5,607 bases of DNA from an uncultured Verrucomicrobiota bacterium (GCA_937871685.1 CALMOL010000337.1:3283-8889), one strand, 5' to 3'. Positions 1-5,380 are shown, counted from the first letter of the stretch. Numbers and translations: made by a program. The notes: generated by a model from the sequence alone, not told the origin.

Positions 1-572
1 ATCAGGGCCGCGCGGACGGCCCCGCGGCCCTGATCGCGCAGATCGATCCGGCCTTCGGCGGCCGCTTCGCCGGGCGCCTCGGCGTGCTGGTCAACAACGC
101 CGGTGCCCTCGAGGCTGGCTCACTCGTGGACGCGACCGACGAGGAATTCGACCGCCTTTTCCAACTCAACGTGCGCGCCGTCTTCCAGCTCGCGCGCGAG
201 GCCGCCCGCCGCATGACGAAGGCCAGCGGCGGCCGCATCATCAACATCGGTTCCGTCTTCGGCGAGTCCGCCCCGGCGCCCGGCCTGAGCCTCTACTGCG
301 GCACCAAGTTTGCCGTGCGCGGCCTGACCCGCGCCTGGTCGCGTGATCTCGGACCGGCGGGCATCACGGTCAACAATGTCCAGCCCGCCGTGATCCAGCC
401 GGAACCCGTCCCCGCCAGCGGCCCGACCTTCGACGCCATGAAGCGTTACACGAGCGTCGGTCGCTTCGGGAAGCCCGCGGAAATCGCCGCCGCGGTGGCG
501 TTCCTCGCGGGCCCGCGATCATCGTTCGTCAACGGTGAAAGCATCAACGTCGATGGCGGCTGGAGCGCCTGA
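1..572 (+). CDS. Short-chain dehydrogenase/reductase (SDR), BdcA-like, 5'-truncated by window edge
   Basis: C-terminal 189 residues of a classical SDR oxidoreductase; the first complete codon is at 3 and the stop is TGA at 570-572. A full protein is about 250 residues, so the missing part is roughly the first 60, including the GxxxGxG dinucleotide-binding loop. Numbering the visible fragment from 3: NNAG is at 31-34, the active-site Asn lies in LNV at 56, the catalytic Ser in INIGSVFG at 84, and YCGTK gives Tyr98 and Lys102. The C-terminal FVNGESINVDGGW is typical of the family. The Ser-Tyr distance is 14 residues rather than the common 13. As I recall the family, that distance, the IGSVxG context and the FLAGPxxSFVNG tail resemble the BdcA subgroup. 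The usual PG after the active site is PA here (VQPAVIQP). The substrate cannot be read from sequence. It faces the minus-strand gene at 694-1329 tail to tail, and nothing ties it to the otn genes. Confidence 0.93.
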   Translation, partial: QGRADGPAALIAQIDPAFGGRFAGRLGVLVNNAGALEAGSLVDATDEEFDRLFQLNVRAVFQLAREAARRMTKASGGRIINIGSVFGESAPAPGLSLYCGTKFAVRGLTRAWSRDLGPAGITVNNVQPAVIQPEPVPASGPTFDAMKRYTSVGRFGKPAEIAAAVAFLAGPRSSFVNGESINVDGGWSA

Positions 573-580
573 GCCAGTTC

Positions 581-613
581 CCTCCGGCCAAGGGCGAGCC
601 AACCTACCGGAGG
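581..613. repeat. Short inverted repeat after the SDR stop
   Basis: CCTCCGG at 581-587 pairs with CCGGAGG at 607-613 (7 bp, 19-nt loop), starting 9 bp after the SDR stop. There is no T-tract on either strand, so a role as a terminator for the SDR transcript is only possible. Confidence 0.3.
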
Positions 614-693
614 AGCCAGCGCAAGACCTACCCCGCATGCTCACGGCCATGTCGCAGGACGGTCGCCGAATGCGAAGCTTGCCCGGCTGCCGC

Positions 694-1329
694 TCAGTTC
701 TGGGCGGCCGTCCATGCGGCGAGGTCCAGCTCCAGCTTTCGGCGCGGCGTGGCACGGCGGGCACCGTCCCCCACGGGAGAGCGCCGCGCGCGCACCAAAC
801 CACGCTGGGCTGCCATCGCGACCGATGGTCTGGCGCTGCCGCGCGGCGGACGCGGCCGGGACGCACGTTCCGTTGCGCTCGGCTGCCTCCGGGGCGCGGC
901 CAAGCCATGGCGAGAGGGCGTCTCGAACTGCCGCACGAAAGCCTCCTCCAGCCCGCTGAGGGTGATTCCGCGCGCCAAGCAGACTTCCCGGATGCGCTCC
1001 CCAAAACTTTTCCAAAGCTCCCGCGTGCCCGCGCGCAGCCGTCCCTCGCTAAGCTGGTCAAGGGGGATGACGACCTTCGCCCGCGAGTGGACGCCACTGT
1101 TGATCTCAGTGCGAAGTCGGATCTCGCAGCTGATTCCCTCCGCGGATTGCCCGCGCTTTCGGCGCTCCGCGACCTGTCGCTGGATTTGGCCGAGCAGTTG
1201 TTCCGGCCCGCCCGCGCTCGAGCGCCAAATGGCGGCCTCGGCGCCGGAGTTGAGGAGAAGCGCGGCGTCGCGGGAATCCGCGGGCTGGAGGCGCGAGTGG
1301 AGCAGAGTGTTGTCGATCACGGCGTTCAT
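694..1329 (-). CDS. Hypothetical protein, unrecognised; C-terminal third doubtful
   Basis: An ATG at 1329 opens a 211-residue frame ending with TGA at 694-696. I do not recognise a family. Residues 1 to ~135 look coding: GC-rich third positions, mixed composition, and likely amphipathic helices (for example EQLLGQIQRQVAERRKRG near 45-62 and LEEAFVRQFE near 127-136). Residues ~137-195 are Arg/Pro/Ser/Ala-rich low complexity, and the tail becomes ordinary again (KLELDLAAWTAAQN). The middle part may be a disordered linker. Alternatively, a frameshift may have destroyed the original reading frame; another minus frame over 641-1015 has similar third-position GC, so composition does not decide. No Shine-Dalgarno is visible. 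In the frame of a more distal ATG at 1346-1344 a stop follows after three further codons, so 1329 is the sensible start. The upstream 1330-1400 is AT-rich and carries a strong dyad, as expected of a promoter region. Confidence 0.45.
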   Translation of the reverse strand: MNAVIDNTLLHSRLQPADSRDAALLLNSGAEAAIWRSSAGGPEQLLGQIQRQVAERRKRGQSAEGISCEIRLRTEINSGVHSRAKVVIPLDQLSEGRLRAGTRELWKSFGERIREVCLARGITLSGLEEAFVRQFETPSRHGLAAPRRQPSATERASRPRPPRGSARPSVAMAAQRGLVRARRSPVGDGARRATPRRKLELDLAAWTAAQN

Positions 1330-1338
1330 GTCGTTTAA

Positions 1339-1366
1339 TTGAGATGCATCGTTATTTACGACTAAT
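1339..1366 (+). promoter_or_regulatory. Possible sigma70-type promoter, plus strand
   Basis: TTGAGA at 1339-1344 (5 of 6 to the -35 consensus) and ACTAAT at 1361-1366 (4 of 6 to the -10 consensus), with a 16-bp spacer, in the only clearly AT-rich stretch of the window. It points toward the small ORF at 1428 and the repeat array. On the minus strand, toward the gene starting at 1329, I see only weaker matches (such as TAAATA as a -10), although that gene needs a promoter in the same place. Confidence 0.25.
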
Positions 1367-1368
1367 CC

Positions 1369-1388
1369 TTACACTGTTCCAGTGTTAA
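1369..1388. promoter_or_regulatory. Palindromic operator-like site
   Basis: ACACTG (1371-1376), TTC, CAGTGT (1380-1385): a perfect 6-bp dyad around a 3-bp centre, with one further symmetric pair at T1369/A1387. It lies 42-56 bp upstream of the ATG at 1329 and just downstream of the possible plus-strand -10 at 1361-1366, where an operator would block transcription. Size and symmetry suit a dimeric repressor, for example of the TetR type. No regulator gene is recognisable in the window, so the binding protein is unknown. Confidence 0.4.
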
Positions 1389-1427
1389 GACAAACTTTGT
1401 GCACCGGCCGGGGGTCGCATCCTGGAA

Positions 1428-1679
1428 ATGCCGGCATCCCAGATGCTTGATGACGCGCGCGTCGTCCTGCCTCCCACAACGTTCCAGCGGGCAGCGGCGT
1501 CGAGCCGGAGGATCAAAGTCCGCCAAGCCGCTCGCTCTTTCCCGTTGGTCGCCCAGGCCATCATCGGCGGAGGGAAAGCGTCGCTGGCTTTGGGTGATAA
1601 CGTGCCTGATCCACCCGTCCAGAGAACCGCCGCGGGCCTCGGCTTCCGCGCGGGCGCCTCCCGCAGGTTGCTAGCCTGA
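1428..1679 (+). CDS. Possible small protein, 83 aa, weakly supported
   Basis: ATG at 1428, stop TGA at 1677-1679. The product begins MPASQMLDDARVVLPPTTF and is basic, with Ala and Arg runs; I recognise no domain. In favour: a possible promoter and dyad sit 45-90 bp upstream, and the composition is less biased than in most shadow frames. Against: no Shine-Dalgarno, the opposite strand is equally open (1385-2035), and its last third runs through the left arm of the 29-bp inverted repeat (1612-1640), which suggests repeat DNA rather than a gene. Kept only as a candidate. Confidence 0.18.
   Translation: MPASQMLDDARVVLPPTTFQRAAASSRRIKVRQAARSFPLVAQAIIGGGKASLALGDNVPDPPVQRTAAGLGFRAGASRRLLA
1612..1640 (+). 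repeat. Left arm of 29-bp inverted repeat flanking the motif array
   Basis: The reverse complement of 1612-1640 matches 1989-2017 at 27 of 29 positions; the shared core is CCCGCGGCGGTTCTCTG. The arms are 348 bp apart and enclose the whole phased array. Similarity continues weakly inward (1653-1670 against about 1957-1973). No target-site duplication is evident outside the arms. Confidence 0.85.
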
Positions 1680-1700
1680 TCTGGGCAGAGGCAAAATGGG

Positions 1701-1922
1701 CCAGCGCAGGGCCAGCAAGGCCCAGCCCAGGACACTTCTTGCCCTGGGCTGGACCAAGCAAGGCCAGCGCAGGGCATCGCATGGCCCTGGGCTGGGCTCG
1801 GAAGGTCCAGCGCAGGGGCAATTTGCCCCAGCCCAGGCCCGGCACCGGCCAGCGCAGGGCTTGGCGGGTCCAGCCCAGGCCATCTCTGTGCCCAGCGCAG
1901 GGGCGCGACGGTCCAGCCCAGG
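1701..1922. repeat. Helically phased array of eleven CCAGCSCAGG motifs, 21-22-bp period
   Basis: Eleven exact copies of one of two variants begin at 1701, 1722, 1743, 1764, 1785, 1807, 1828, 1849, 1870, 1892 and 1913, a spacing of 21 bp with two 22-bp steps. Variant A is CCAGCGCAGG (1701, 1764, 1807, 1849, 1892). Variant B is CCAGCCCAGG (1722, 1828, 1870, 1913, and reversed as CCTGGGCTGG in the units at 1743 and 1785). A and B alternate strictly from 1743 to 1913. Several copies share GGT or GG just before the motif, giving an extended consensus near GGTCCAGCSCAGG. The 10-11 bp between motifs are not conserved. A step of 21 bp is two DNA turns, so all motifs lie on one face of the helix, as in iteron or multi-site protein-binding arrays. 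Function unknown. Confidence 0.9.
1722..1752. repeat. Perfect 10-bp hairpin between adjacent array units
   Basis: CCAGCCCAGG at 1722-1731 and its exact reverse complement at 1743-1752 enclose an 11-nt loop. The next pair of units (1764-1774 and 1785-1795) can form an 11-bp stem with one mismatch and a 10-nt loop. These are the two places where the array contains a reversed motif. No T-tract follows, so these are not ordinary terminators. Confidence 0.6.
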
Positions 1923-1988
1923 GGCGACCAAGGCCTGTGCGATGCTTTTTTGGGCAGCGACCTACTTGGGCGCACCCAGGCAGGAGTC

Positions 1989-2017
1989 GAAGCCCGCGGC
2001 GGTTCTCTGAACGGGTG
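1989..2017 (-). repeat. Right arm of 29-bp inverted repeat flanking the motif array
   Basis: Inverted partner of 1612-1640, with 27 of 29 positions matching. Just outside it CGGGTG recurs in CGGGTGGAT at 2021-2029, which again resembles the reversed outer flank of the left arm, so the symmetric region may extend somewhat with small insertions. Confidence 0.85.
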
Positions 2018-2130
2018 CGTCGGGTGGATGGTCAACCCTGATTCGCGCGGCTACGCCCACGATCGCCGGGGTCGCTCACCGCCGCTGTGCCGTGAGCAAT
2101 CCAAGTCTCCCTTACGTCCACGCGATGGCA

Positions 2131-2256
2131 CTTGCACGCTCCACCCTTTTTCAAGGAAGTGGATCGAGAGCAAGAGGGCGCGGGTAGCGCGGGCGCCCCG
2201 CCCGCGCTACCCGTTTCCCTGAGCATCCGCTCGATCTCTTTGAAAAACGGTGCAAG
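2131..2256. repeat. Long imperfect palindrome around a 15-bp GC hairpin
   Basis: Matched arms in order from outside in: CTTGCAC (2131-2137) with GTGCAAG (2250-2256); TTTTTCAA (2147-2154) with TTGAAAAA (2240-2247); GATCGAG (2162-2168) with CTCGATC (2230-2236); and a perfect 15-bp stem CGGGTAGCGCGGGCG (2181-2195) with 2199-2213 around a 3-nt CCC loop. The centre lies about 110 nt past the otnC stop in the direction of transcription. Only a weak TTT follows on the plus strand and nothing T-rich on the minus strand, so it resembles a REP-type palindromic repeat that may still stop or protect the otnC transcript end. Confidence 0.8.
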
Positions 2257-2304
2257 CACGTTCACCTGTGCCACCGGCTGCCAAAACCGCGCGAGGCGGC
2301 GTTC

Positions 2305-2943
2305 TCACGACGGAAACGTCTCGCGCAGCTCGGCCACCTGCTCGGGGGTGAGATAGCGCGTGGCGTGGCCGTGCAGGAGCAGGTGCAGCCGGGCCGTTTC
2401 CTCAAGTTCCTCCACCGCCGCGCCGGCCGCGGCGAGCGAGGAGCCAGCCACCACCGGGCCGTGGTTGGCGAGCAGCACGGCGTGGTGGCGGTGGGCCACG
2501 GCGCGCACCGCCTCCGCGAGCCGCAGGTCGCCGGGGCGGAAGTAGGGAATCAGCGGCAGCGTGCCCACCTTCATCACGTAGTAGGCGGTGATCGGCGGCA
2601 GCACGTCCGCCGGGTTCACGTCGGCCAGGCAGGAGACTGCGACGGAGTGGGTCGAGTGAAGGTGCACGATGGCTCCGGCGCTCGGGCGCACGTCGTAAAC
2701 GGCCCGGTGCAGGAAGCTTTCCTTCGTGGGCGCGTCGCCGTCCACCAGCCGCCCAGCTTCATCGAGCTTCGACAGGCGCGCGGGGTCCAGCTCGCCGAGC
2801 GAGACGTTCGTGGGCGTCATCAGCCAGCCATCCTCCACGCGCACGGAAATGTTCCCGGAGGTGCCGGGCGTGAGCCGGCGCGCGAAGAGGCTCGCGCCCA
2901 GGCGACAGATCGCTTCCCGCTGCTTGGATTCGGTGGGGTTCAC
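2305..2943 (-). CDS. otnC: 3-oxo-tetronate 4-phosphate decarboxylase (class II aldolase family)
   Basis: 212-residue class II aldolase/adducin-family enzyme. By family assignment it decarboxylates 3-oxo-tetronate 4-phosphate to dihydroxyacetone phosphate and CO2 in the cytoplasm, the last step of L-threonate/D-erythronate breakdown. Numbered from the GTG at 2943: the phosphate-binding loop GTSGNIS is at 27-33, the catalytic Glu75 is in TKES, the zinc ligands His94 and His96 are in VHLHSTH, and the third zinc ligand His161 is in ANHGP. An upstream GTG at 3045 would give 246 residues, but the extra 34 are an Arg-rich read-through of otnK in another frame. The start at 2943 gives the usual family length and begins inside the otnK stop (GTGA overlap), implying translational coupling. 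Neighbouring otnK and otnI support this role over a fuculose- or ribulose-phosphate aldolase. The frame stays open for ~90 codons past the TGA, across the palindrome at 2131-2256. Confidence 0.92.
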   Translation of the reverse strand: MNPTESKQREAICRLGASLFARRLTPGTSGNISVRVEDGWLMTPTNVSLGELDPARLSKLDEAGRLVDGDAPTKESFLHRAVYDVRPSAGAIVHLHSTHSVAVSCLADVNPADVLPPITAYYVMKVGTLPLIPYFRPGDLRLAEAVRAVAHRHHAVLLANHGPVVAGSSLAAAGAAVEELEETARLHLLLHGHATRYLTPEQVAELRETFPS

Positions 2944-4223
2944 GCGGGCAGCTTGGCGAAGGCGGAGGTGAAGAAATCCGGCGCGCCGAAGTTGCCGCTC
3001 TTCAACGCCAGCGCGAGCGGATCCCCGCCGGCGGTGAAGGTCCACGGGACGCCGGGGTCGATCGTCGGCCCGATGCGCAGCACGCGGATGCCCAGTCGCT
3101 CCACGGCCGCGCTGGAAGTTTCCCCGCCCGCGAGGATCAATCGACGCACTCCGCCCGCCACGAGGCCGTGCGTGATCTCGGCCAGGGCGCTCTCGATCAG
3201 GTGCCCCACCCGCTCACGCCCGTGCTCCCGCTGGTGCGCGCTGACAATCTCCGGCGGCTCGCTCGCGGCGATGAGCACCGGCTGGTCGGAACGAGCCCTC
3301 GCCCACTCTAATGCCTGCGCGATGACGCCTTCCTTGTCGGCGAGCAGCGCGCCGACCTCCACGCGGAAGAGCGGTCCGCCGGCCGCCGTGAAGTGCTCGA
3401 TCTGCCCGAGCGTCGCGCGCGAGCACGAGCCGGCGACGATGGCCGCCGGACCTTGGACGCGAGGATGCTCCACCGCCGCGCCATCTTGGCCCGCGGACCG
3501 GCGCAGATGCGCGGCGAGGCCGCCGCCGAGGCCGGAGCCGCCGGTGGTCAGCGCGAGATTCTCCGTGAGGGCAGCAGCGCCGATCGCGGCAAGATCGTCC
3601 TCGTTCACCGCGTCCACGATGGCGTGTCGGAAGCCGGCGGCGCGCAGGCGCTGGATCGCGCCGCGGATCGCGTCTGCCCCCCGGCTCACGTCGGCGAAGT
3701 CCACCAATCCGACCTTGTGCGCCGTCTGCCGGCCCAGCACCCGCACCAAGTTCGCGTCGGTCATCGGCGTGAGCGGGTGATTCTGCATCCCCGATTCCGA
3801 CAGCAGCGCGGTCCCGACAAAGAGATGCCCGTGGAAAAGCTGGCGCTGGTTCTTGGGAAACGCCGGGCAAAACAGCGTGAAGTCCCCGCCGACCTCGTCC
3901 AGCAAGGCATCGGCGACCGGGCCGATGTTTCCCGCGTCGGTGGAATCGAAGGTGGAGCAGTATTTGAAGAACAGATGCCCCGCGCCGGCCTCGCGCAACG
4001 CCCGAGCGGCGGCGAGCGACTGGCGCACGGCCTCGGCGGCGGGGACCGAGCGCGTCTTCAGCGCGATGACGACCGCCTCCGCGTCCCGGGCGGCCGCGGG
4101 CAGCGCGTCGCCCTCGGGCTGGCCGAGAAGCAGCACGGTCGCCAGCCCGGCGTTGACCAGCGTGTCGGCGAGATCGGTCGCGCCGGTGAAGTCATCCGCC
4201 ACGGAGCCGAGGAGCAGGGACAT
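2940..4223 (-). CDS. otnK: 3-oxo-tetronate 4-kinase (DUF1537 four-carbon acid sugar kinase)
   Basis: 427-residue complete member of the four-carbon acid sugar kinase family (formerly DUF1537). It uses ATP to phosphorylate 3-oxo-tetronate at C4. The N-terminal substrate-binding domain starts with ADDFTGATD (9-17), followed by FKYCSTFDSTDAGNIG (86-101), CPAFPKNQRQ (119-128) and SGMQNHPLTPMTD (144-156). The C-terminal nucleotide-binding domain carries LILAGGETSSA (362-372), GVPW (391-394) and LKSGNFG (407-413). All family landmarks are present and the length is normal. ATG at 4223 places the first motif at the usual distance; no Shine-Dalgarno is visible in the preceding pyrimidine-rich spacer. 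It lies 21 bp after otnI and overlaps otnC by 4 bp. The same family includes D-threonate kinase (DtnK, usually beside pdxA2) and other acid-sugar kinases; the otnI/otnC neighbours make OtnK the best call. Confidence 0.93.
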   Translation of the reverse strand: MSLLLGSVADDFTGATDLADTLVNAGLATVLLLGQPEGDALPAAARDAEAVVIALKTRSVPAAEAVRQSLAAARALREAGAGHLFFKYCSTFDSTDAGNIGPVADALLDEVGGDFTLFCPAFPKNQRQLFHGHLFVGTALLSESGMQNHPLTPMTDANLVRVLGRQTAHKVGLVDFADVSRGADAIRGAIQRLRAAGFRHAIVDAVNEDDLAAIGAAALTENLALTTGGSGLGGGLAAHLRRSAGQDGAAVEHPRVQGPAAIVAGSCSRATLGQIEHFTAAGGPLFRVEVGALLADKEGVIAQALEWARARSDQPVLIAASEPPEIVSAHQREHGRERVGHLIESALAEITHGLVAGGVRRLILAGGETSSAAVERLGIRVLRIGPTIDPGVPWTFTAGGDPLALALKSGNFGAPDFFTSAFAKLPA

Positions 4224-4244
4224 GAAGAAAAGAGGCCGGGAGGA

Positions 4245-5027
4245 TTACGCGTGCTTGCCCAGCCACGGCCGTGCCCACCCCAGCCCGGCGCTGGTGCCGG
4301 CGCGCGGACGGTATTCGCAGCCCACCCAACCGTCGTAGCCGAGTTCGTCGAGCAGGCGGAAGAGAAAGGGATAGTTGAGTTCGTTCGTCTCGTCCGGCTC
4401 GTGCCGGTCCGGCACGCCGGCGATTTGGATGTGGCCGATGTGGGGCAGATGCCGGCGGAGATTGGTGGCGAGGTCGCCCTCGACGATCTGCGCGTGGTAG
4501 CAGTCGAACTGCACGCGCAGGTTCGGCGCGCCGATCTCCTCGCACACGGCGCGGGCCTCGTCCTGCCGGTGGTAGAAGTAGCCGGGCATGTCACGTCCGT
4601 TGATGGCTTCGAGAAGGATCGTGACGCCTTGCGCGGCAGCCTGGGCGGCGGCCCACGCGAGGTTTTCCACGAGAACGGCGCGCTGGGTCTCACGAGCCTC
4701 GGCCAGTCCCGCCATGACGTGCAGGCGCTCGTTGCCGAGCACGGCGGCATAGTCCAGCGCCCGGCGAATGCCAGCTCGAAATTCCTCCCCGCGACCTAGC
4801 AGCGACGCGATCCCACGTTCGCCCTTGGCCCAGTCGCCCGGCGGCGCGTTGAAAAGCGCCTGCACGAGGCCGTTCGCGTCCAGCCGGGCGCGCAGCTCGC
4901 GGGCGTCGTGCTCGTAGGGAAACAAATACTCGACCGCCTGGAACCCGTCTCGGGCGGCCGCCTCGAAGCGGTCCAGAAACGGATGCTCCTGGTAGAGAAA
5001 CGACAGGTTGGCGGCGAAGCGCGGCAA
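4245..5027 (-). CDS. otnI: 2-oxo-tetronate isomerase (hydroxypyruvate isomerase family)
   Basis: 260-residue TIM-barrel sugar isomerase of the Hyi/OtnI family, which interconverts 2-oxo- and 3-oxo-tetronate and feeds OtnK. Visible landmarks: the N-terminal PRFAANLSFLY; LLEAINGRDMPGYF with the metal/catalytic Glu140; FDCYH with Asp175; GHIQIAGVPDRHEP near 198-211; and GCEYRPRAGTSAGLGW with the second catalytic Glu238. The start is a TTG at 5027-5025. The family's N-terminus is normally MPRFAANLS, which fits exactly; the only upstream alternative before an in-frame stop is an ATT eight bases of frame earlier (5033-5031), and there is no nearby ATG. No clear ribosome-binding site. It is the first otn gene in this block, 21 bp before otnK and 353 bp after the MDR gene, so its promoter or a processing site may lie in the repeat-rich gap. 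A true hydroxypyruvate isomerase is the alternative, less likely beside otnK and otnC. Confidence 0.9.
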   Translation of the reverse strand: MPRFAANLSFLYQEHPFLDRFEAAARDGFQAVEYLFPYEHDARELRARLDANGLVQALFNAPPGDWAKGERGIASLLGRGEEFRAGIRRALDYAAVLGNERLHVMAGLAEARETQRAVLVENLAWAAAQAAAQGVTILLEAINGRDMPGYFYHRQDEARAVCEEIGAPNLRVQFDCYHAQIVEGDLATNLRRHLPHIGHIQIAGVPDRHEPDETNELNYPFLFRLLDELGYDGWVGCEYRPRAGTSAGLGWARPWLGKHA

Positions 5028-5063
5028 TGAAATCGGAAGCTAAGTGTGCGGAAAGAATCTCGG

Positions 5064-5208
5064 TGCGCCGCGGAGCGACGCCTGCCGGTAGCCGGGGGAT
5101 TTATCCCCCGGAACTCCAATGCCTCGGGTCTGCGCCGCGGAGCGACGCCTGCGGCCGGCTTGCCTCGTCCTCGCGTCCACGCCTTCGGCAAGCGTCGCTC
5201 CGCGGCGC
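5064..5208. repeat. Two identical 22-bp direct repeats plus one inverted copy
   Basis: 5064-5085 and 5131-5152 are identical over 22 bp, 67 bp apart, with core GCCGCGGAGCGACGCC. A third copy is inverted at 5192-5208, matching 17 bp perfectly, and forms a stem with 5132-5148. A degenerate inverted trace (GTGTCGCGGCGC) is at 5259-5270. The pattern is of one intergenic repeat family copied several times in both orientations. Confidence 0.85.
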
Positions 5209-5265
5209 GGTCCGCCTGGGGCGGGGTCCGGGGGTTGGAAACCCCCGGCTACCGGCAGGTGTCGC
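5075..5265. repeat. 24-bp inverted repeat (23/24) spanning the gap
   Basis: 5075-5098 pairs with 5242-5265 with one mismatch; the shared core is CCTGCCGGTAGCCGGGGG. Each arm also ends in its own small hairpin: at 5092-5111 (9-bp arms CCGGGGGAT/ATCCCCCGG, 2-nt centre) and at 5228-5248 (CCGGGGGTT/AACCCCCGG, 3-nt centre). The two ends are therefore mirror copies of one palindromic unit. Confidence 0.85.
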
Positions 5266-5327
5266 GGCGCGCCCCGGGGGGGGTGTTTCACCCCCCGGGC
5301 CCCGGGGGTGGGGCCGCCCCGCGACAC
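5259..5327. repeat. G/C-tract hairpin enclosed by an 8-bp inverted repeat
   Basis: GTGTCGCG (5259-5266) pairs with CGCGACAC (5320-5327). Inside, a run of eight G at 5276-5283 followed by TG, TTT, CA and six C at 5291-5296 forms a very GC-rich stem, flanked by CCC and GGG. No U-tract follows on either strand, so a Rho-independent terminator is not supported, though RNA structure between the MDR gene and otnI is likely. Confidence 0.7.
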
Positions 5328-5380
5328 GGGTGCGTTCACCGAGATGCTTGGTCGCACACACTGAAAGAAGTGGTTAACGC

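Larger units (their letters stand above)
1330..2304. other. Long intergenic region of repeats, no secure gene
   Basis: About 975 bp between the start of the hypothetical gene and the stop of otnC. In order it holds: an AT-rich promoter-like stretch with a dyad (1330-1400); a GC-rich stretch with one weak small ORF (1428-1679); an inverted-repeat-bounded element with a phased motif array (1612-2017); a stretch with only a minor GCTCAC/GTGAGC inverted repeat (about 2018-2130); and a long imperfect palindrome (2131-2256). The open frames through the array are products of GC richness and the 21-bp period: the two 22-bp steps would shift any frame, and the translations are Gly/Pro/Ala/Arg repeats with no domain. 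Confidence 0.7.
5028..5380. other. Repeat-rich intergenic gap between the MDR gene and otnI
   Basis: 353 bp with no supported gene. Most of 5064-5327 is nested GC-rich direct and inverted repeats, listed separately. The flanks (5028-5063 and 5328-5380) show no recognisable promoter or terminator. Frames across it translate to Gly/Pro/Arg-rich repeats and are rejected as genes. Confidence 0.75.

Noticed and set aside
1371..1385. LexA (SOS) box
   Set aside because: The dyad is ACACTG-TTC-CAGTGT; it lacks the CTGT-N8-ACAG spacing of the common Gram-negative box.
1701..1922. CRISPR array
   Set aside because: Repeats of ~10 bp and spacers of ~11 bp are far too short, some units are inverted, and no cas gene is near.
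1385..2035. 216-codon minus-strand frame through the motif array
   Set aside because: The translation is Gly/Pro/Ala/Trp repeats created by the 21-bp period, the 22-bp steps break register of the repeat, and no domain or ribosome-binding site is visible.
2181..2213. Rho-independent terminator of the otn operon
   Set aside because: The stem is strong, but no T-tract follows in the minus direction and only TTT follows in the plus direction; it is described as a palindromic repeat instead.
2944..3045. Upstream GTG start for otnC at 3045 (246 residues)
   Set aside because: The extra 34 residues are Arg-rich otnK sequence read in another frame, and the family length and GTGA coupling favour 2943.
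2940..4223. D-threonate kinase (DtnK) assignment for the DUF1537 protein
   Set aside because: DtnK normally pairs with a PdxA2-type dehydrogenase; here the neighbours are otnI and otnC, so OtnK fits better.
2365..4799. Long open frames on the plus strand opposite otnC, otnK and otnI (up to 471 codons)
   Set aside because: They are antisense shadows of well-supported family members, have Arg/Ala/Pro-biased composition and show no domain motifs.
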